The position numbers and the translations under genes are program-made. Source: Perkinsus olseni (taxonomy: Eukaryota > Perkinsozoa > Perkinsida > Perkinsidae). From it: DNA of 64,000 nucleotides. This document shows, piece after piece, positions 1 through 14,400 of this stretch; the first letter of the stretch is position 1; every line of letters starts with the position of its first letter. The DNA lies in contig JABANP010000126.1 of assembly GCA_013115135.1 (NCBI GenBank), positions 59,639-123,638 on the forward strand, in the 5' to 3' direction. The notes below the pieces were generated by a model, which did no database searches, was not told the DNA's origin, and worked only from the letters and a program-made list of their open reading frames with translations.

Positions 1-700
1 CATCACCTCCACGCCCGGGCAAACTTCGGAGCACCCAGTCGAAGGGTGTGAATGTGCCAAATCATGGAGCACTCGTCGGACCTGAGGCAGCAACCCAGCC
101 GATGTCGGCAACCTCACTTTTTCCAGCGGTAAACAATTATAAACCTAGAGTTCTAACCTTAACGCGGAACACGTCCCTGGCATCGAGAGAGTCCGTATGA
201 TTTTGAGACCGAATTCTGTGTGCACGCTCGGGTTTCTACTAGATGAAGCAAAAGCAGCACGGCAAGTCGGGCCGGGTAAAATGGAGTATTGGCCCCATGG
301 GAAGTGCTATCGCTTTGGTACCGATGACCGAAGTACAAGGACCTCGTTGGGCTTCATGTCAACTATACTCAGAAAGAGGAACCTGCTGGGTCTGCACTGG
401 AGTGACGTAGGTATCTGTTATGCGGGGAGATCTGGAGCGACACCCGAACTGCAGCTTCGGGGTGAACGCTACCTGGGATGAAGGCTCTATGTTAATCCAT
501 TCATGTAACGCAGTATCAGAAGAGATAAGAGGAATCCTCGTTGCCATGATGTCGTATTTTAATGTATCCATCAACCTTTTCACGCGGTACACCTGTTCAT
601 ATGTGAGTGATACTCGGGACACGAGGTTGCGTTCAGTCTTGCCCGGAGTCCCCGCAGCAGCATGGTGCGGCCCAGCAGCGGCTTGCTCGAAACGGGAGAA
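1..700. other. no supported gene; weak open frames
   Basis: Two overlapping plus-strand open frames (197-481 and 420-713) and one minus-strand frame (359-622) are present. None has a recognisable domain, a convincing splice structure or a clear coding advantage over the others. The 420-713 frame has a protein-like composition, with Cys and aromatic residues spread through it, so it could be an exon or a decayed gene whose remainder lies left of the window. Confidence 0.3.
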
Positions 701-2570
701 AGGGCTACTTTAAGGGAATGAGAGCCCTTTAGGGTTTGGCAACCCATCTGCCGGCAACCACCGATGTACTGATTCTCTTGTAGGACGAGCTTGATGCAGT
801 AGTGGTCGTCGATGATGTCGACCACTGGTCGACATCACACGGAGAATTGCAGCAGCACCATCGGAACTAACTTTTGATGAAGAGCCAGTCCGGGTGAAGG
901 CGGTTAGTATCTCAACGCACGGTACGAGAATGATGAGGAGGAGGCAGCCGGTCGAGAGAAGGGACGCAACAAGGACCTCAGTGAAATGATGTAACCACCA
1001 ACACCATGGCATGCGGATCAGAGCTCCACCGAGATCGAGGCTTTTTCTCTTCTACTGCCTAGCATTAGCAGCAGCAGCAGAGCTGACAACAACCGCTGGC
1101 TGGCGCCTACCTGACGTACGGCCGCCGTCTGAGCTTTCCACTGGCCGGAGCACACGGAAGTCGCGTAGAGCTGACTCTACCAGCGCCTTCAGGGCCTCCT
1201 CCCAAGCATGTGCCTCCAAATGATGACATCTCCAATGCCAAAGCGGTACAGTGTTACACTGGGCAGTGCTGTCCTGATGTCGTCCACAGTGTGAGAGGCA
1301 CAGCTCCATTCTCTAACATCATCAGAACCTGCAACCGGAAGACTGGGCCGAGAGTTCCCAGGGAGGTGAATCAGTCCTCACCAGTGATCCAAACCCTCAA
1401 GGAATCCATGGCATGGCCGAGGTGTCGAGTCAAGGACTCCTGACTGACTTGTACGAATCGGACCTATACTAAGGGAAGACTCCCCTCAGCCATCAGCCCA
1501 TCTCCTCAGAGCAACGCCCTCCAGTTCAGCCGATATACCTCCTCATCACGCAGGCTTCTTCCCGGGTTAATGAAAGTCGTCGGTACCCTCCCCTTGAGTA
1601 GAAGTGTTTGGACTGCTCGACGGAAACTGCCGAGTATCGCGGAATACACGATGGACGCATAGACTAGTATGTTACTTTTCCCCTTCTGTTGTGGAGTTGG
1701 TGAAAGCTGCCACCACCAGATCGTTCTTGGCGATTTCGCGTCGAAACGACTTCAACGAAACTGAGCCGACGCGGCAGAGTCGTCGGGACGACAGAAGCAG
1801 CACTAACCAACTCGACTGACCAACTCTGGCCTGGATGGTGACATCTGCTGACGGATGTACCGTATCTACCATAGCCAGCGGGCGCGTAATGGCAACCGAT
1901 ATTCCCAGCCTACGACACTGTCAACAGTCTTCTCTCTCATCAGAGCATCCAGTTGCTTTCGACTGACATCCTTTGGTACCCCTCTGTGGAGTATGACCTG
2001 AGGAAGTCCTCTGCCAGTAGATGAGGACTCTACACCTACTATGGCGGGGACTGTCTTCGGGTCTATGTTGAACTGCATGGGATACCTGAACCCTGGGTGA
2101 ACAACAAAGCTCATCATGCCATCACTGACTTCCTGTCAATATATACATCGACTCTACCACAGGCTAGCCTCCCCAAGGCGAGTCTTGCACATGCCTGCTC
2201 AGCCTGACCGCGGGTGCATAGCCCCATCAAGGGCCGTACAGGGGTGCTCACGTTGTCCTTCATAGCCCAGATGTAACGGTTAGCTCCTCGAGTAGGTAGT
2301 CTGTAGAAGAGGACCAACGCCCAGTCATTGTCGCGGAGGAACTTCTCCATTGTCGTGCATCCCGAGCCTATCCAGGAGGAGGTGACCTCCTCCTTGCGTC
2401 CATCGACCCTTACAGCTCTCCTCAGTCACTTGAATCATATTCATCGATCGAACCCTCTCTGGCATGTCCACCATCGACCCCGACAAGCTCTTCCGCTCAC
2501 CCGAGACTATACATAGTAGCCCACAGAGCGTCGCAATGGACAGGAGGAGGTATCTGCTTCGCCTCACCAT
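700..2570 (-). CDS. predicted secreted/ER membrane protein, possibly thioredoxin-fold
   Basis: The start at 2570 gives a clear signal peptide: a short basic N-terminus, then the hydrophobic run YLLLSIATLCGLLCIV. A 46-nt GTAAGG...ATAG intron near 2410-2365 joins this to a segment containing FLRDNDWALVLFYRLP, which resembles the beta-strand entering a thioredoxin active-site region, although no CxxC is visible. A second short intron near 2150-2095 leads to a segment with VPAIVG and VILHRGV, which fits the thioredoxin cis-Pro and beta-4 region. Further minus-strand coding-like stretches run from about 1340 to 1080. A hydrophobic helix near 960-910 (VLVASLLSTGCLLLIILVP) would be a C-terminal membrane anchor. 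Signal, thioredoxin-like domain and C-terminal helix together resemble TMX-type ER proteins. The exon chain below 1866 is not resolved, and the family assignment is inference. Confidence 0.4.
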
Positions 2571-2668
2571 AGAGAGTGCATCAGCTTAGCCACAACAGAG
2601 TAAATGAGCCGACCAGCCCAGATTGGCAACTAAAGCCGTTGGGATTCATAGAAAATTGCATAATAATA

Positions 2669-5418
2669 TTAATAAATCATCTCGGAGTCCCCCGGGTCGC
2701 AGCCTCGCCCTTCCCCTAGTCCTGTCCTGGTTGAATTGGCCGATGGAGGGTTCGTCAGATAACCACCGGGACCATTTCGATGGCTTCTGATGCTTGGGGG
2801 ACGGTCAGAAGGGCGCCTCCTCAGCAACGATGTAATGAGGTGAGTCAGCCATGAAGGTGGGGCATCCCTCGTGGATACTCGCAACTGACGAGAGCAGATT
2901 GGAAGTAACTTGGGCGGTAACGAGAAGCACGCCTTACATCTTCCACAGGGAGGTCGCAGCGAGCGATGGTGTTGAACAGCTTACTCAGGTCCGTCGAATA
3001 AAACGGTAATTTGCCGACAAGCATGGTCTGCAAGGACGATATCGTGATACTCGGGTATATCACGGCATTTCCTCAGTACCGACTAAACTACGGTTAACAG
3101 CGGAGCCCTCCCCGGCGAACAAAGAGAGACGCTTCTACTTCCTCTGCAGAGTTCCAGCGCTTTCGGCAGGCACTAGGGTATGTACTAAGGCTGGCCATCC
3201 GGTACTACCCAGAATGTGATTCCTGCAGCCCACAGATCCCCTTGATACGGCATCTCTGCAGTAGGTGACGACACACCATCAACTAGAACAACAATGCCCC
3301 AGGGGCGGGAGTGGGCGGCAGTACCTCCATCCAGGAAGGGGCTGCTATCCTCGTCATCATCTTCCTCATCCGATGGTATACCGCACATCTCGGGTGCCAG
3401 GAAGGGGTAGGTGCATCCCTACACGGCCGATCGACGACAGCCTGGCAGACGTCTCCTTACCAGTGTCGAACCCAACCCCATTGAATCCTCTTCACCAACT
3501 ATCCTCGCCGAACCAAAATCGCCTGATCGGAATAGAGAATGGAGGCCTCCGAGACAGCGGGGGGACGTTACTTATCCGAACTCTGCCCTGGGCATCGATG
3601 AGAAGATTCTCCGGTTTGATATCTCGATGGACGACATGTCGGCTGTGGATGAACTCGAGCCCTTGTAATATATCCATAATGTACGATCTGAGGGGACAGA
3701 AGGGAACCATATCACCCGGGTTCGATACCCACGCTCGGCATTTTACTTGAGTAAATTATAGTCCGCTATAATCGGTTCATACTTGCATTTAATAGAATTC
3801 CATCTTTGCACCGGACCGCCTGGACAACAGTCCAAAACCTGAAACGTCGAGTGCCGGGATCGAACCCGGGTACTTCGCCATACCAAATACGTCTTCTGTC
3901 GATCAGGGTTGTAAAAGACGTCCCTCAGCGCCACTATAGTAGGATGTACCCCCAGTCTCTAAGCAAGATCGGATCCACAAACGCCGACTTACAGGCTACC
4001 AACCTGCAGGACATGCACTTCTCGTTGTAGGCCTTCCAATGCAGTATGACGGACCATCCCTCCACTCGGGAGGTTATGATAGAACTTCTGGCGTGACAAA
4101 GATATGTTACGGTACACCTTCATCACCTGCTCACGAGGCATCACCCTTTGGCATCGCTCCCTCCTCCTACCAAATCCTGCCCAGAGTCCTTCCTACAAAG
4201 TTTTATAGTCCTGCATGGCCCTCGGTCAATAACAGGGCCTGAGAGAGCTGAGCCTTCCACAGGGCGAGTCCAACAGCCCCACTACCGAGATGGTATCCAG
4301 CAATGCTTTGGATGCCTCCGTCGGTGTCTTTGAACGCCCTTGGATAAGCTAGGCTCGGGTCCGAGTCCCTCTGTATAAAATTATGCATTGCTAATTCAAA
4401 CTGGCTGGAGCTCCCCAGATGACTGTGAACACGACACATGAGTAGGGTATGGGACGACTGCATGAGGGACCACCTTCAGTTTCACAAAATAACACGACGT
4501 CGAGAATCGCACTATACCATCACTTTCGAGAATCTCAAGCAAGGGTACGGCAGTCGAGCTGACCAAAGCGTGACGACCGGAGCTTCCGAACTCAACCCTG
4601 CAATGGTAGTTACCCTCGGCAGGGAGCGACACGGCAACACTCTGGCCCGACTTCAACAGCGTAGCCGCTGTGACGGGCTCGCCACCGTCATCAAGCACCT
4701 CAAAGCGTATGTACAGCTGGTTGAAGTCCTCTGGGTGCTTCTGTAATAAAGTAACGTTCAACAACGTCGGCAGTTGACCACTGTCCTCCTTCGGTACGGA
4801 AGCTTCAACGGTCGGAGTCGGTGCCGGTTCCACCAGGATAGGGATCGTCTCCCCACGTCTTAGATCATCCATGAGGCCACTCAACACTCTGATAACCTCA
4901 GCTGTCTTGCGTGGCTCCCGGTACGAGTGGACCCTGCCTGCTGCACACGACTCCAATACTACATCAGAAACAGCAGCAGCTGGTAGTGTGTGCTCTCTAG
5001 TCGGACGAGGGGCCCTGGAGGCTACCGTACTACGGCGTGACAGCTGCTGCCTCGGTACCACCTCAGGGCCCACTACACTAGGGTCGAAGGCGGTCTTGAC
5101 TGACACTGTGATACGTCCCCAGGGTGGCAACTCACACTCGTGCTCCCCCTCACCAGCCCCTACCACCTCCAACTCTCCCCTTCCCAGTACCTTCATCGGA
5201 TTGGACGTGACGACGGCCAGCGTGACCCAAGGGACGAGGGCTTCCTTCAATTGTAGCGTCTCATCCCAATGGTAGCAGCCATCTTCCTGTAGGGCTGCCG
5301 GTTTGGTCGTCACTGGCAAAAGAGGGTATTCATCCCTACTGAGCCTAACTGCTATCAGGGAGGGGGAGGCGACCCCTAGGAAGGGTCGTCCCCTCCCTAT
5401 GTGAAGGGACACAACCAT
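2669..5418 (-). CDS. CaMKK-like Ser/Thr protein kinase, apparently with C2-like N-terminal half
   Basis: The N-terminal 330 residues (5418 to about 4460) form one open frame. It starts with a C2-like segment ([14 protein letters not shown] at the expected beta-strand, [11 protein letters not shown]), followed by a linker and a second beta-rich module. A 63-nt GT-AG intron (about 4473-4411) is in phase with a kinase: glycine loop [16 protein letters not shown] lysine in VMKVY, an insert as in Ca[24 protein letters not shown], catalytic [10 protein letters not shown] (HRD at 3629-3621), DFG at 3520-3512, an APE motif near 3390, DLWAAGI, and a C-lobe ending [10 protein letters not shown]. The kinase part is split by about six further GT-AG introns, most about 45 nt and one about 165 nt. 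The motif set and the insert after the ATP lysine fit the CaMKK/LKB1-kinase group, which phosphorylates AMPK/CaMK-type kinases. The kinase is well supported. Joining it to the C2-like half is inference from splice phase and spacing; two adjacent genes remain possible. Confidence 0.65.
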
Positions 5419-5550
5419 AAGACCAGGAGGGACTGATGACGGTATTAATAACCCTTCGACTCAACAGTAATACAAGGTTAACAGAAACAGCACCCCAGGA
5501 AGTGGCATGTCTAAGTCCTCGCTGTCCCCCAGAGGAAAGCGTGCACTCCT

Positions 5551-6291
5551 GTGTCGGCTCCTGATGAGGATGATGACGATGGCCATCACCGGGCGAGGTC
5601 CACAATACCTTTGCAACCAAAACTTATACTGTTCCCGGTTCTTCTCAGTGCGGAGCTTGACAGCCTCCTTGAAGCTGGCATCAAAGCCACCACAATCAGC
5701 GGTCGGGAAGACCGCGTATCTGCGTGCTTAGAGTACTCTTAAGGGTGTCACTCAGATTATTACCTGCGGACCCCAGCCTCGCCCCACCAACACGTCCATG
5801 CCTTCTCCTTTTGGTCGAAGTGAACGCCCCTCACACCGGAAGGGCATACGTCCGGCCTGGCCCGGCCCAGCTTACCTACCGATACCCGTGGCCCGCCTCC
5901 ACCAGTGGATGGCTACTACCGGTTCTACGGAGCTGTCGGAAGAGTATGAGGGCCTCCATGCGGGCCTTCTCGAACTTCTCACTGCGGCCTTTGACGCTGA
6001 ACTGTCGGAATACTTGCAGACCGTATCGGTACCACATCACACTCCACCGTTTGAGACGGAAGTCGTATACTGGTAGGGGAGATGGTGATGAGCCCTGTCG
6101 ATGATGATGATAGCCCTACTCAAGTGCAGACGACTGTTCTCATAGAAGGGGGTCCTGGACTTCCTGGTCTGCTGAGGCCACCACCTGCAGGGATGGTCCG
6201 GGGCAGCATCACCAGTGTTGATGTATTACAACTCCATCCTCTTTCCAATGCCGGTCTGCCATACTGTGCCGGGCTTGCGACTCTTCAATAA
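5551..6291 (+). CDS. unrecognised three-exon protein
   Basis: Three exons join in phase: 5551-5715, 5756-6064 and 6130-6291, separated by GT-AG introns of 40 and 65 nt, the size usual here. The product is about 208 residues. It has an acidic N-terminus (DEDDDD), a hydrophobic strand-like stretch (LILFPVLLSAELDSLL), a basic Pro-rich centre, a helical segment (YEGLHAGLLELLTAAFDAEL) and a short C-terminal part with VRGSITSVDVLQLHPL. No catalytic motif, signal peptide or membrane span is seen. It lies head to head with the kinase gene, with 132 nt between the two starts, so the two may share a promoter region. I do not recognise the family. The coherent splicing makes a real gene likely, but the start could be further upstream. 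Confidence 0.5.
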
Positions 6292-6889
6292 TCGTTTAAG
6301 TCCCCCAGCTCTCCCAGCGAACCCTCGAGCCTAGGTCGACTCTTGCGACCTACACCACATAAAGATGCTCCTACCTGGCACGAGCTCCACAGTGAGGGTG
6401 GACGCTGGCCGGCTCCTGCCAGTATCGACCTGCCCAGCCTCGGAAACCACGAAGTCATTTACCGCTCCAACCAAGCAGAGAAATCATTCGGGCGCGCGCG
6501 ACTTCCAAAAATCTTGACTTTCTTGAATATCTTACATTTCCTCAACGGTTTTTACTGTTAAACGTCATCGTAGTCGTCTTCACCATAGTTGTCAGCTGCT
6601 GTGAGGATGTCTAATCTGTTCGTTCGATCGGTCAAGCACGTGAAGGTGCGACCGTCCATGAACTTTTTAAGTAAGCTGTCCTAAGGGTTACTAGCCGACG
6701 CTGTCCTCATCCCCTCCCTTTCCGATTGTTGATGAGTTCTCAGCGTGAATGCCTCGGGCAGGGGGATACCGAATGATCCGATCCCGATGAGCCCCTCGTT
6801 CGCTCCACCGAACCCTTGCGACTAGGTTGACGGTTCCACTTTCATCAGGGACTGCGGGTTTTGCATCTGCTGCTGCGGCCTCTGCCCAC
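6292..6889 (+). promoter_or_regulatory. intergenic region and probable 5' part of the ATP synthase beta gene
   Basis: No independent gene is supported. From about 6790 the plus-strand frame leading into the ATP synthase beta exon is open and Arg/Ser/Ala-rich, as expected for a mitochondrial presequence, but no in-frame ATG is seen before 6890. A short ATG-containing first exon upstream (for example at 6660, followed by a GTAAGC donor) is possible. Confidence 0.35.
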
Positions 6890-8866
<1,977 letters not shown>

Positions 8867-9251
8867 AGAGCTACCCCCCGCTAGCTCCGTCGTCGTGGTG
8901 GTGGTAGATAAATGACGTGAATCGTTTTTCGCATCAGCAACAGCAGTGCCCTATTGTGGTTGGTGGTTTCTAGAAATCTGTCGGCTCTCTTGGGTTGTTA
9001 ATATTATCACTGTGACCCTGAGTGTGTATTGACACTATGCAACGCTCCGTCTCTGCTGAGAATCCAAGCTCAACTAAGGGGCTACACGGGAAGCAGGGAG
9101 CTAGGAGTGAGGAGGGCTGGTGCTCGGGAGGACTCTTGACGCCCATTGTAGGATATATCAAGCCGTCCTGGACAAGAACTAGCAGAAGCTGCAGGAGACC
9201 ACAGCGGACACCACTCGGAGAGAAGATTGCCTTCGATGAGGATGGGTTCCC
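8867..9251. other. 3' flank of ATPB; no gene seen
   Basis: This holds the downstream region of the ATP synthase gene. A plus-strand open frame starts at 9022 and runs to 9306, overlapping the next gene model in another frame. It has no recognisable motif and could be an upstream exon of the 9252-9993 gene. Confidence 0.3.
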
Positions 9252-9993
9252 ATGCCTCTACAGACCACGGCTGACTCGAATGGGGAAACTGGCCAGGAGC
9301 CGGTAGTGCTTCGAAGCGGCGACAGAGGGGACGCAGTTGGGGGCAGATACTCGCCACCTTCGTATGGCCCCTCTCCGGATGGAGGCAGATGGAAGGGTAG
9401 TGCAGACTTTATGAGTACCATGAGCAGCACTACAGGAGGCTCACTCCAATGGAGGGTAGTACAGGGGAAATGGACGGCTGAAGGGGCAATCATCCTTTTA
9501 GACAATAACAAGCACGAGGGGAACCGAAGAGTATAGCTCTACGCCCTCTAGCAGTGGTGATGAGATCAGCTGGAATGATTGGGTTGTAGTATCCCCTGTA
9601 GGCCACGTGGCTGTGCCCAGCACTGCATTGGGCACCATTATCGACTCTACGGTCATGTCGGTGGAGGACTCCCTCCTGCACTCCACTCCTCCCCTCGTCC
9701 AGACGCCTCCGAGAGGCTGTGGTATCCGACCCTCAGTCGTCACAGAGGTGGGGATTCGCCATGGCCGTGGCTCAATGCCGCTGTATCAGGCGTTCGGCTG
9801 CAGTCACCATCCCACTGAGTGGCAGGAGAACGCGCTAGAATACCTATTATCAAACAACAGTGAGCGCCGACTGGGCCTCCGATCATGGTTGCATGGGTCG
9901 TTAGGTCGGACATTAGACGCAAAACTTGCTGCTGCAGCGACCTTATGGTCGTCTGAAGGGAGCACAAATTGGGAGGCCGTTTTTTTAGTGTAG
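9252..9993 (+). CDS. unrecognised two-exon protein
   Basis: Exon 9252-9455 and exon 9502-9993 join in phase through a 46-nt intron that starts GTAGTA and ends TCCTTTTAG, giving about 231 residues. The N-terminal part is low complexity (Gly, Ser, Pro). The second exon carries SWNDWVVVSPVGHVAVPSTA, several Ser/Thr-Pro stretches and an Ala-rich helical C-terminus. No known domain, signal peptide or membrane helix is recognised. The frame has a TGA at 9237-9239, just before the chosen ATG; an upstream exon spliced in after that stop is possible. It lies 385 nt downstream of the ATP synthase stop on the same strand. Confidence 0.4.
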
Positions 9994-10400
9994 GCCTGGA
10001 TCAGCCGGGGTCGGGGATGATCTGTCTGACCCAGGCCTTACCAGTGTGTGGAGACTCTGGGGAGGCTACCAACTCCAGAGGAGGGGGCCGCTCTCGGATA
10101 CAGTCTCCAAAACCTATGTAAGGGCATCGTATTGATAGTCAGTAAGTAGTCTTTGGAGGGGCTTCAGGCGATGAGATGTGCGGAGCCACCGCCTTCCCTA
10201 GGAGGGAGGGTCTTGGAGTTAACATAGTGTAGGGAGCCGTCGCCGGCCACCCCTACAGGCATTAGCTGTTAGTTACGTATGTTGTGGTATGGGAGGAGAA
10301 AGAGCACCAATCACATCAAGCGTCATCGCTCAATTTGCTAGAGGTGCTTTCGCAGTACCATTGGTAGTGTTACTGTAGACCGCCCCCTCAGAACAATCCC
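9994..10400. other. intergenic; nothing recognised
   Basis: No open frame of note occurs on either strand, and no repeat or RNA gene is recognised. The last part before 10401 is the probable promoter of the next plus-strand gene. Confidence 0.4.
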
Positions 10401-11194
10401 ATGGAGGATCCATTCCTACCCTCCTTTGGTGGCCGTCATTATTCATCCCCTCTGATGCGCCTCCCGTTGACGCCGCCCTCATGGCTTCCCTCGCCATACA
10501 AAGCAGCACCCACATTCTTGTCATCGTGGATGGAAGTCCTTCCATACGGTACACCCGCCAGAGGGGCTCCCTCCAACGGCGAGGTCATCTCATTTCTCAG
10601 GCTGGATGGTGAGCTCCGAGCAGCGGCCTCGCTGAGACGGAAGGCGACCATCGTAGAGATTAGGTCCACGGACGAGGGTGGCCAGAAGGTCGGCGTTCTG
10701 CCATTGCCGGTGGTGGTTATCCCTCAGCAGGTCCTCGGTCCCGGCAGCTCCAGGAGAATCCACCTGGACAAGAATCCGTACACTAGCCGTCTAGGTGTCC
10801 TCCGTAGTGAGGGTGTAGCTGCCCACGAGGAAGAGGTGGCCGCCGCTCTACGACGCCTCAGCAAGGCTTGTAGGTTGTTGGGCGCCGCAGCTGTGGTGAT
10901 GCAGTTGGTCGACGGTAGGTTTTTCGTACAGAAAGAGCACAGCGAGGGAGGGTGACGTGATGGCTCTCTCGGTGTGGGTACGGCAGTTTGGCCCCCCGTC
11001 CCACCGAGGGAGAGGTAGGTCGTCTCCCGCTGCCCACCTGGTCTCATCCTCCCTTCCAGGTGCTCCTCGTCCGCACACCATATCCAGCCACAAGGATGGT
11101 CTATCGTGTTCCGCACCAGGGGCGGTATCCGGTCATCTACTGCCACCCTGTCCACCTGGCCGTTCGACAGGCCGGCGGTCGGAAGGAACCCTAG
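10401..11194 (+). CDS. unrecognised protein, probably two exons
   Basis: A 184-codon open frame (10401-10955) encodes a Pro-rich N-terminus, a central segment with GEVISFLRLDGELRAAASL and KVGVLPLPVVVIPQQVLGP, then a helical stretch (AAHEEEVAAALRRLSKACRL) and AAVVMQLVDG. Near 10917 a GTAGG donor can join an acceptor near 11058 (CTTCCAG), continuing as VLLVRTPYPATRMVYRVPHQ to a TAG at 11192-11194. The continuation keeps a coding-like composition, but the intron would be about 140 nt, longer than usual here. No family is recognised. The first frame alone is the better-supported part. Confidence 0.4.
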
Positions 11195-11464
11195 CCGTCA
11201 CCTTAGTACTTGGCGGCCCGACCGATGACATCAAGACTGCAGGGCCGATGATGACTACCAAGATCACTGCGGTCATCAGGTAATGCCTCGGAGAGGTGGT
11301 AGAGGGAAGGGTCCTTTCAGTGGTTACGATTTACACAAGGCTCAGCTACGGCTGTCGCTACCGAGACTAGATCCGACATCCTCTGGAAAATTGCGGATGA
11401 AAATAAGATTCATCTCGGAGAGGGTAGAGAGGAGACCCTCCCGTCGTGAGGCACACGAGAGAGG

Positions 11465-14400
11465 ATGAGCGTCCGTGTGAAATGGGACGATTTCTACAAG
11501 TTGTGCGTGGACAGGGCCTTCCTGCATGCCTACCCGACACAGGTACTATCATGGGGTGCCTCATAGCCTGACCCCTGAGCTCAGGTCCACTTGGCAGTTG
11601 CTCACTCCCGGTTGGATCTGCCATACGTAGCCGATCTCATTGGGGTAGGCCTCCCGCAGAGCTGCTCGGCTGACAGCCAACTCTTACCTCTAGGTTCAGT
11701 CCGACGGTGGGCTCCTCCACAAGTGTTGCCTTTTGGACAACCCAACGCCCTTGCTGATGCTGTTGCTCGGAGGGCCCGAGGTGGAGGAGGCAGGCTCCGA
11801 TGAACTCGACGACCTCCGGAGTCCCCAGCTCCGGCCGGGAGTCGCCAAACTTCTTGGCGAGGTTGATGGTGATGGGCGAACCCCCTTGGATGTTGCTCTC
11901 ACCAGAGGCGATCATGAGTCCTGTGATATTCTGCGGAGGTGGGCAGGTTTCCAGAACAGGCCTGTCCTGAGGGCTGTCCATCAGGGCTGGCGGCCGAACG
12001 AGCCGACGGTTCGCCATGGAAGAGCTGCCGTTGCACCTGAGCCGTGCTGTGAGCGAGGGGAGGGTGCCCCTGGTGGAATTCATTCTTAGCAATCGCCTGG
12101 TGGGTGACTCTCCTAGACGCTCTCTCGCACCGTCCACTCCTCAGTGTAATCCCAACGTACTGTGCCTCGTACCACCGGACTCCCCTTTATGGGCCTCGGT
12201 TGTGGAAGCGTCGACATCCTCGCCCCCCTCAGCGGTGTACGCACCGCCCGTCTATGCCATGGTCAGTCTGCTGTCAAGATTGACCGTCACTGCGGTCGGT
12301 CAGGTCAACTTGGCGCACTCCTTATCGGATGCGGAGGGCTTTGGGGAGTGCAGCACCTATCATTATTCCAAGGGTGAGCTCCGTACACGACCATGTGGGT
12401 GATGTCCGCCCTCAGGGAGAGGAGATCGTACCGTTGATGGGACAGTTGATCGTGCATACTACCTTAGCAGCGATAGGAAAACTCGACGCAGTGGACGGAG
12501 TGCAGTTGAGGGGGCCTTCTTCCGGAAGGTAGTGTACACCTCTGGGGGAATGAGTGTGAGCCTGACGGGTAGGGCGAGGTCTTCGACCGCCTGAAGGAGA
12601 TGTTGATGCCATTCTGTCGAGCTGGATGCGACTTTAAGGAGGAGGCGATGGTCTCGATGAGGGGAGGAGAGACGAATATTATGAGGAAAGTCGCCGGTGG
12701 AGGCCGCCCACAGCTAACCGTGCCCCTACTGAGCCTAGCGGTAGTGCTGGTCCGGTGCGATGGACGCTGAGAATTCACGGCCATCAGGTTGCGGCTGGGA
12801 TGACCCGGCTGAGCAGGGCTCTCATCGAAGTGGCGAAGTGTACTCTGAGTTCCGCTGATGTAAGGAGATGATGCTGCTGCTCGATGGGCATCATCTCGGT
12901 GGCTGCTGCTGCAGGCTTCTGGTATGTCGTCATCATTGTTGTTGAAGGAGGCAATGAAGGAGGGTAGACTGACCATGACCAGGATACTCGTCAATAGTCG
13001 GAAGGTGGAGGGAAGGGAGGGCTGCGAGTGGCAGTATCAGTGAACTCAGGGAGTCATCGATCCGGCGGACTGCAGAGACACCAGAGGCGATTCACCAACC
13101 TTCTGGCTCCTTCGAGACCCCAACTTCATCAAACCAGGGCCAGGCCAATGGCTGATGGCGGAGATGCTAGAAAGCCTGGTCGAAGGTGAGGCCTCGGGAG
13201 CACCCTGCATGGCTCAGTCGTATTTGTAGGTGGGAATACAAGGTCAAGGAAGAAGCTAGTCGACAGCTTAGATGGCAGTGGCTTCGCTGCCCTGCATTAC
13301 CTGTGCGCGCTCAGTTCCATCGGCGGCATAGCTAGGTAGAAAGGCCCGTAGCGTTGACTGCCCATCGGATGCTGTAGGGATTGCTTCGTGAAAAGTATGC
13401 CGACAGAGACACTTCAGGGAGGAGAGCACTTGGTGAATCTTCTACTCAATGCCAAGGCGGAGGTGAGGAGACGAGTCGGCTGGAGACCCGCCTCCATCGT
13501 CTGGTTCCTAGGTCGATATACCGAGCCGGAGGAGTGGTCTAACAGCCCTGCACCTCAGCGGCTGCCGAGTGGCCGTCATTGACACGCTGTTGCGGCATAA
13601 GGCTAACGTGAAGGCCTGTGATACTCAGGGAAGGACTGCTCTTCACCTCGCTGTCCGGTACGCGGGCTACCGCCTGGCCACAGCTGCTCGGGGTAGACAG
13701 CAGTATCTAAGGAAGTGTTTCTCAGAGCCGTCAATTACTGCCCTCCACGGGTCCCCGATGCGTTGGACGAGGATCCAACAGCCTGTGTGGAGCTGCTCGA
13801 TACGCCACAAGGCTTCCGTGGCTGCCGCTGAGTGCTGAGCCTCTCCGGCTGCGGCTCCTCCTTGCTATTGTCGATCTTCTCAGCCACCGAGGCTACACCC
13901 CGCTGCACACCCTCTGTTCAATACCCCCATCGTCTCTATCGGACCAGACCGCTTGCGTGGATGTCGCGGAGCTCCTTATGAAGTCAGTCGACAGTTGCCG
14001 CTCTCGACTAGGATTGCTGCTATTCAGGCACGCCGCGCCAATCGACGCCGAGGATAGCGCTGCGTTCACTCCCATCGCCGTGGCCTCCAGGACCGGCCTC
14101 CATGAAGTGGTAAGCGAGTTGCTGCCAGCGGCAGGTCTGAGTCGATCTGTCTCTGCAGGTATCATGTATCGCTCGATGGCAGCCGTCTGCTGTGACCTTC
14201 CGCAATAAGATGAGGAGTGACATCACTTGCCTGCATGTGGCTACGACCCCGTCAACCGTCGATGCCCTCATGAAGTGGAAGGCTGACATCAACGCCACTA
14301 CACAGCCAGAAGAGCGGACGCCTCTGCACGTACATCAGCTGCTTGGAGGCATTCCGTCCCTGCTCGTCTTGCAGGTCCACTGCAAGGCTGGACGAGCTGA

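Noticed and set aside
3690..3930. T-arm-like GGTTCGATCC stretches suggesting tRNA genes
   Set aside because: They lie in introns of the kinase gene. The T stem pairs only with a six-base loop, and no D-arm, anticodon arm or acceptor stem of matching position is present.
12464..12994. 176-codon minus-strand frame inside the ankyrin region
   Set aside because: The plus strand carries ankyrin-like coding sequence with splice sites across this interval; the minus frame is Ser/Pro/His-rich and has no motif.
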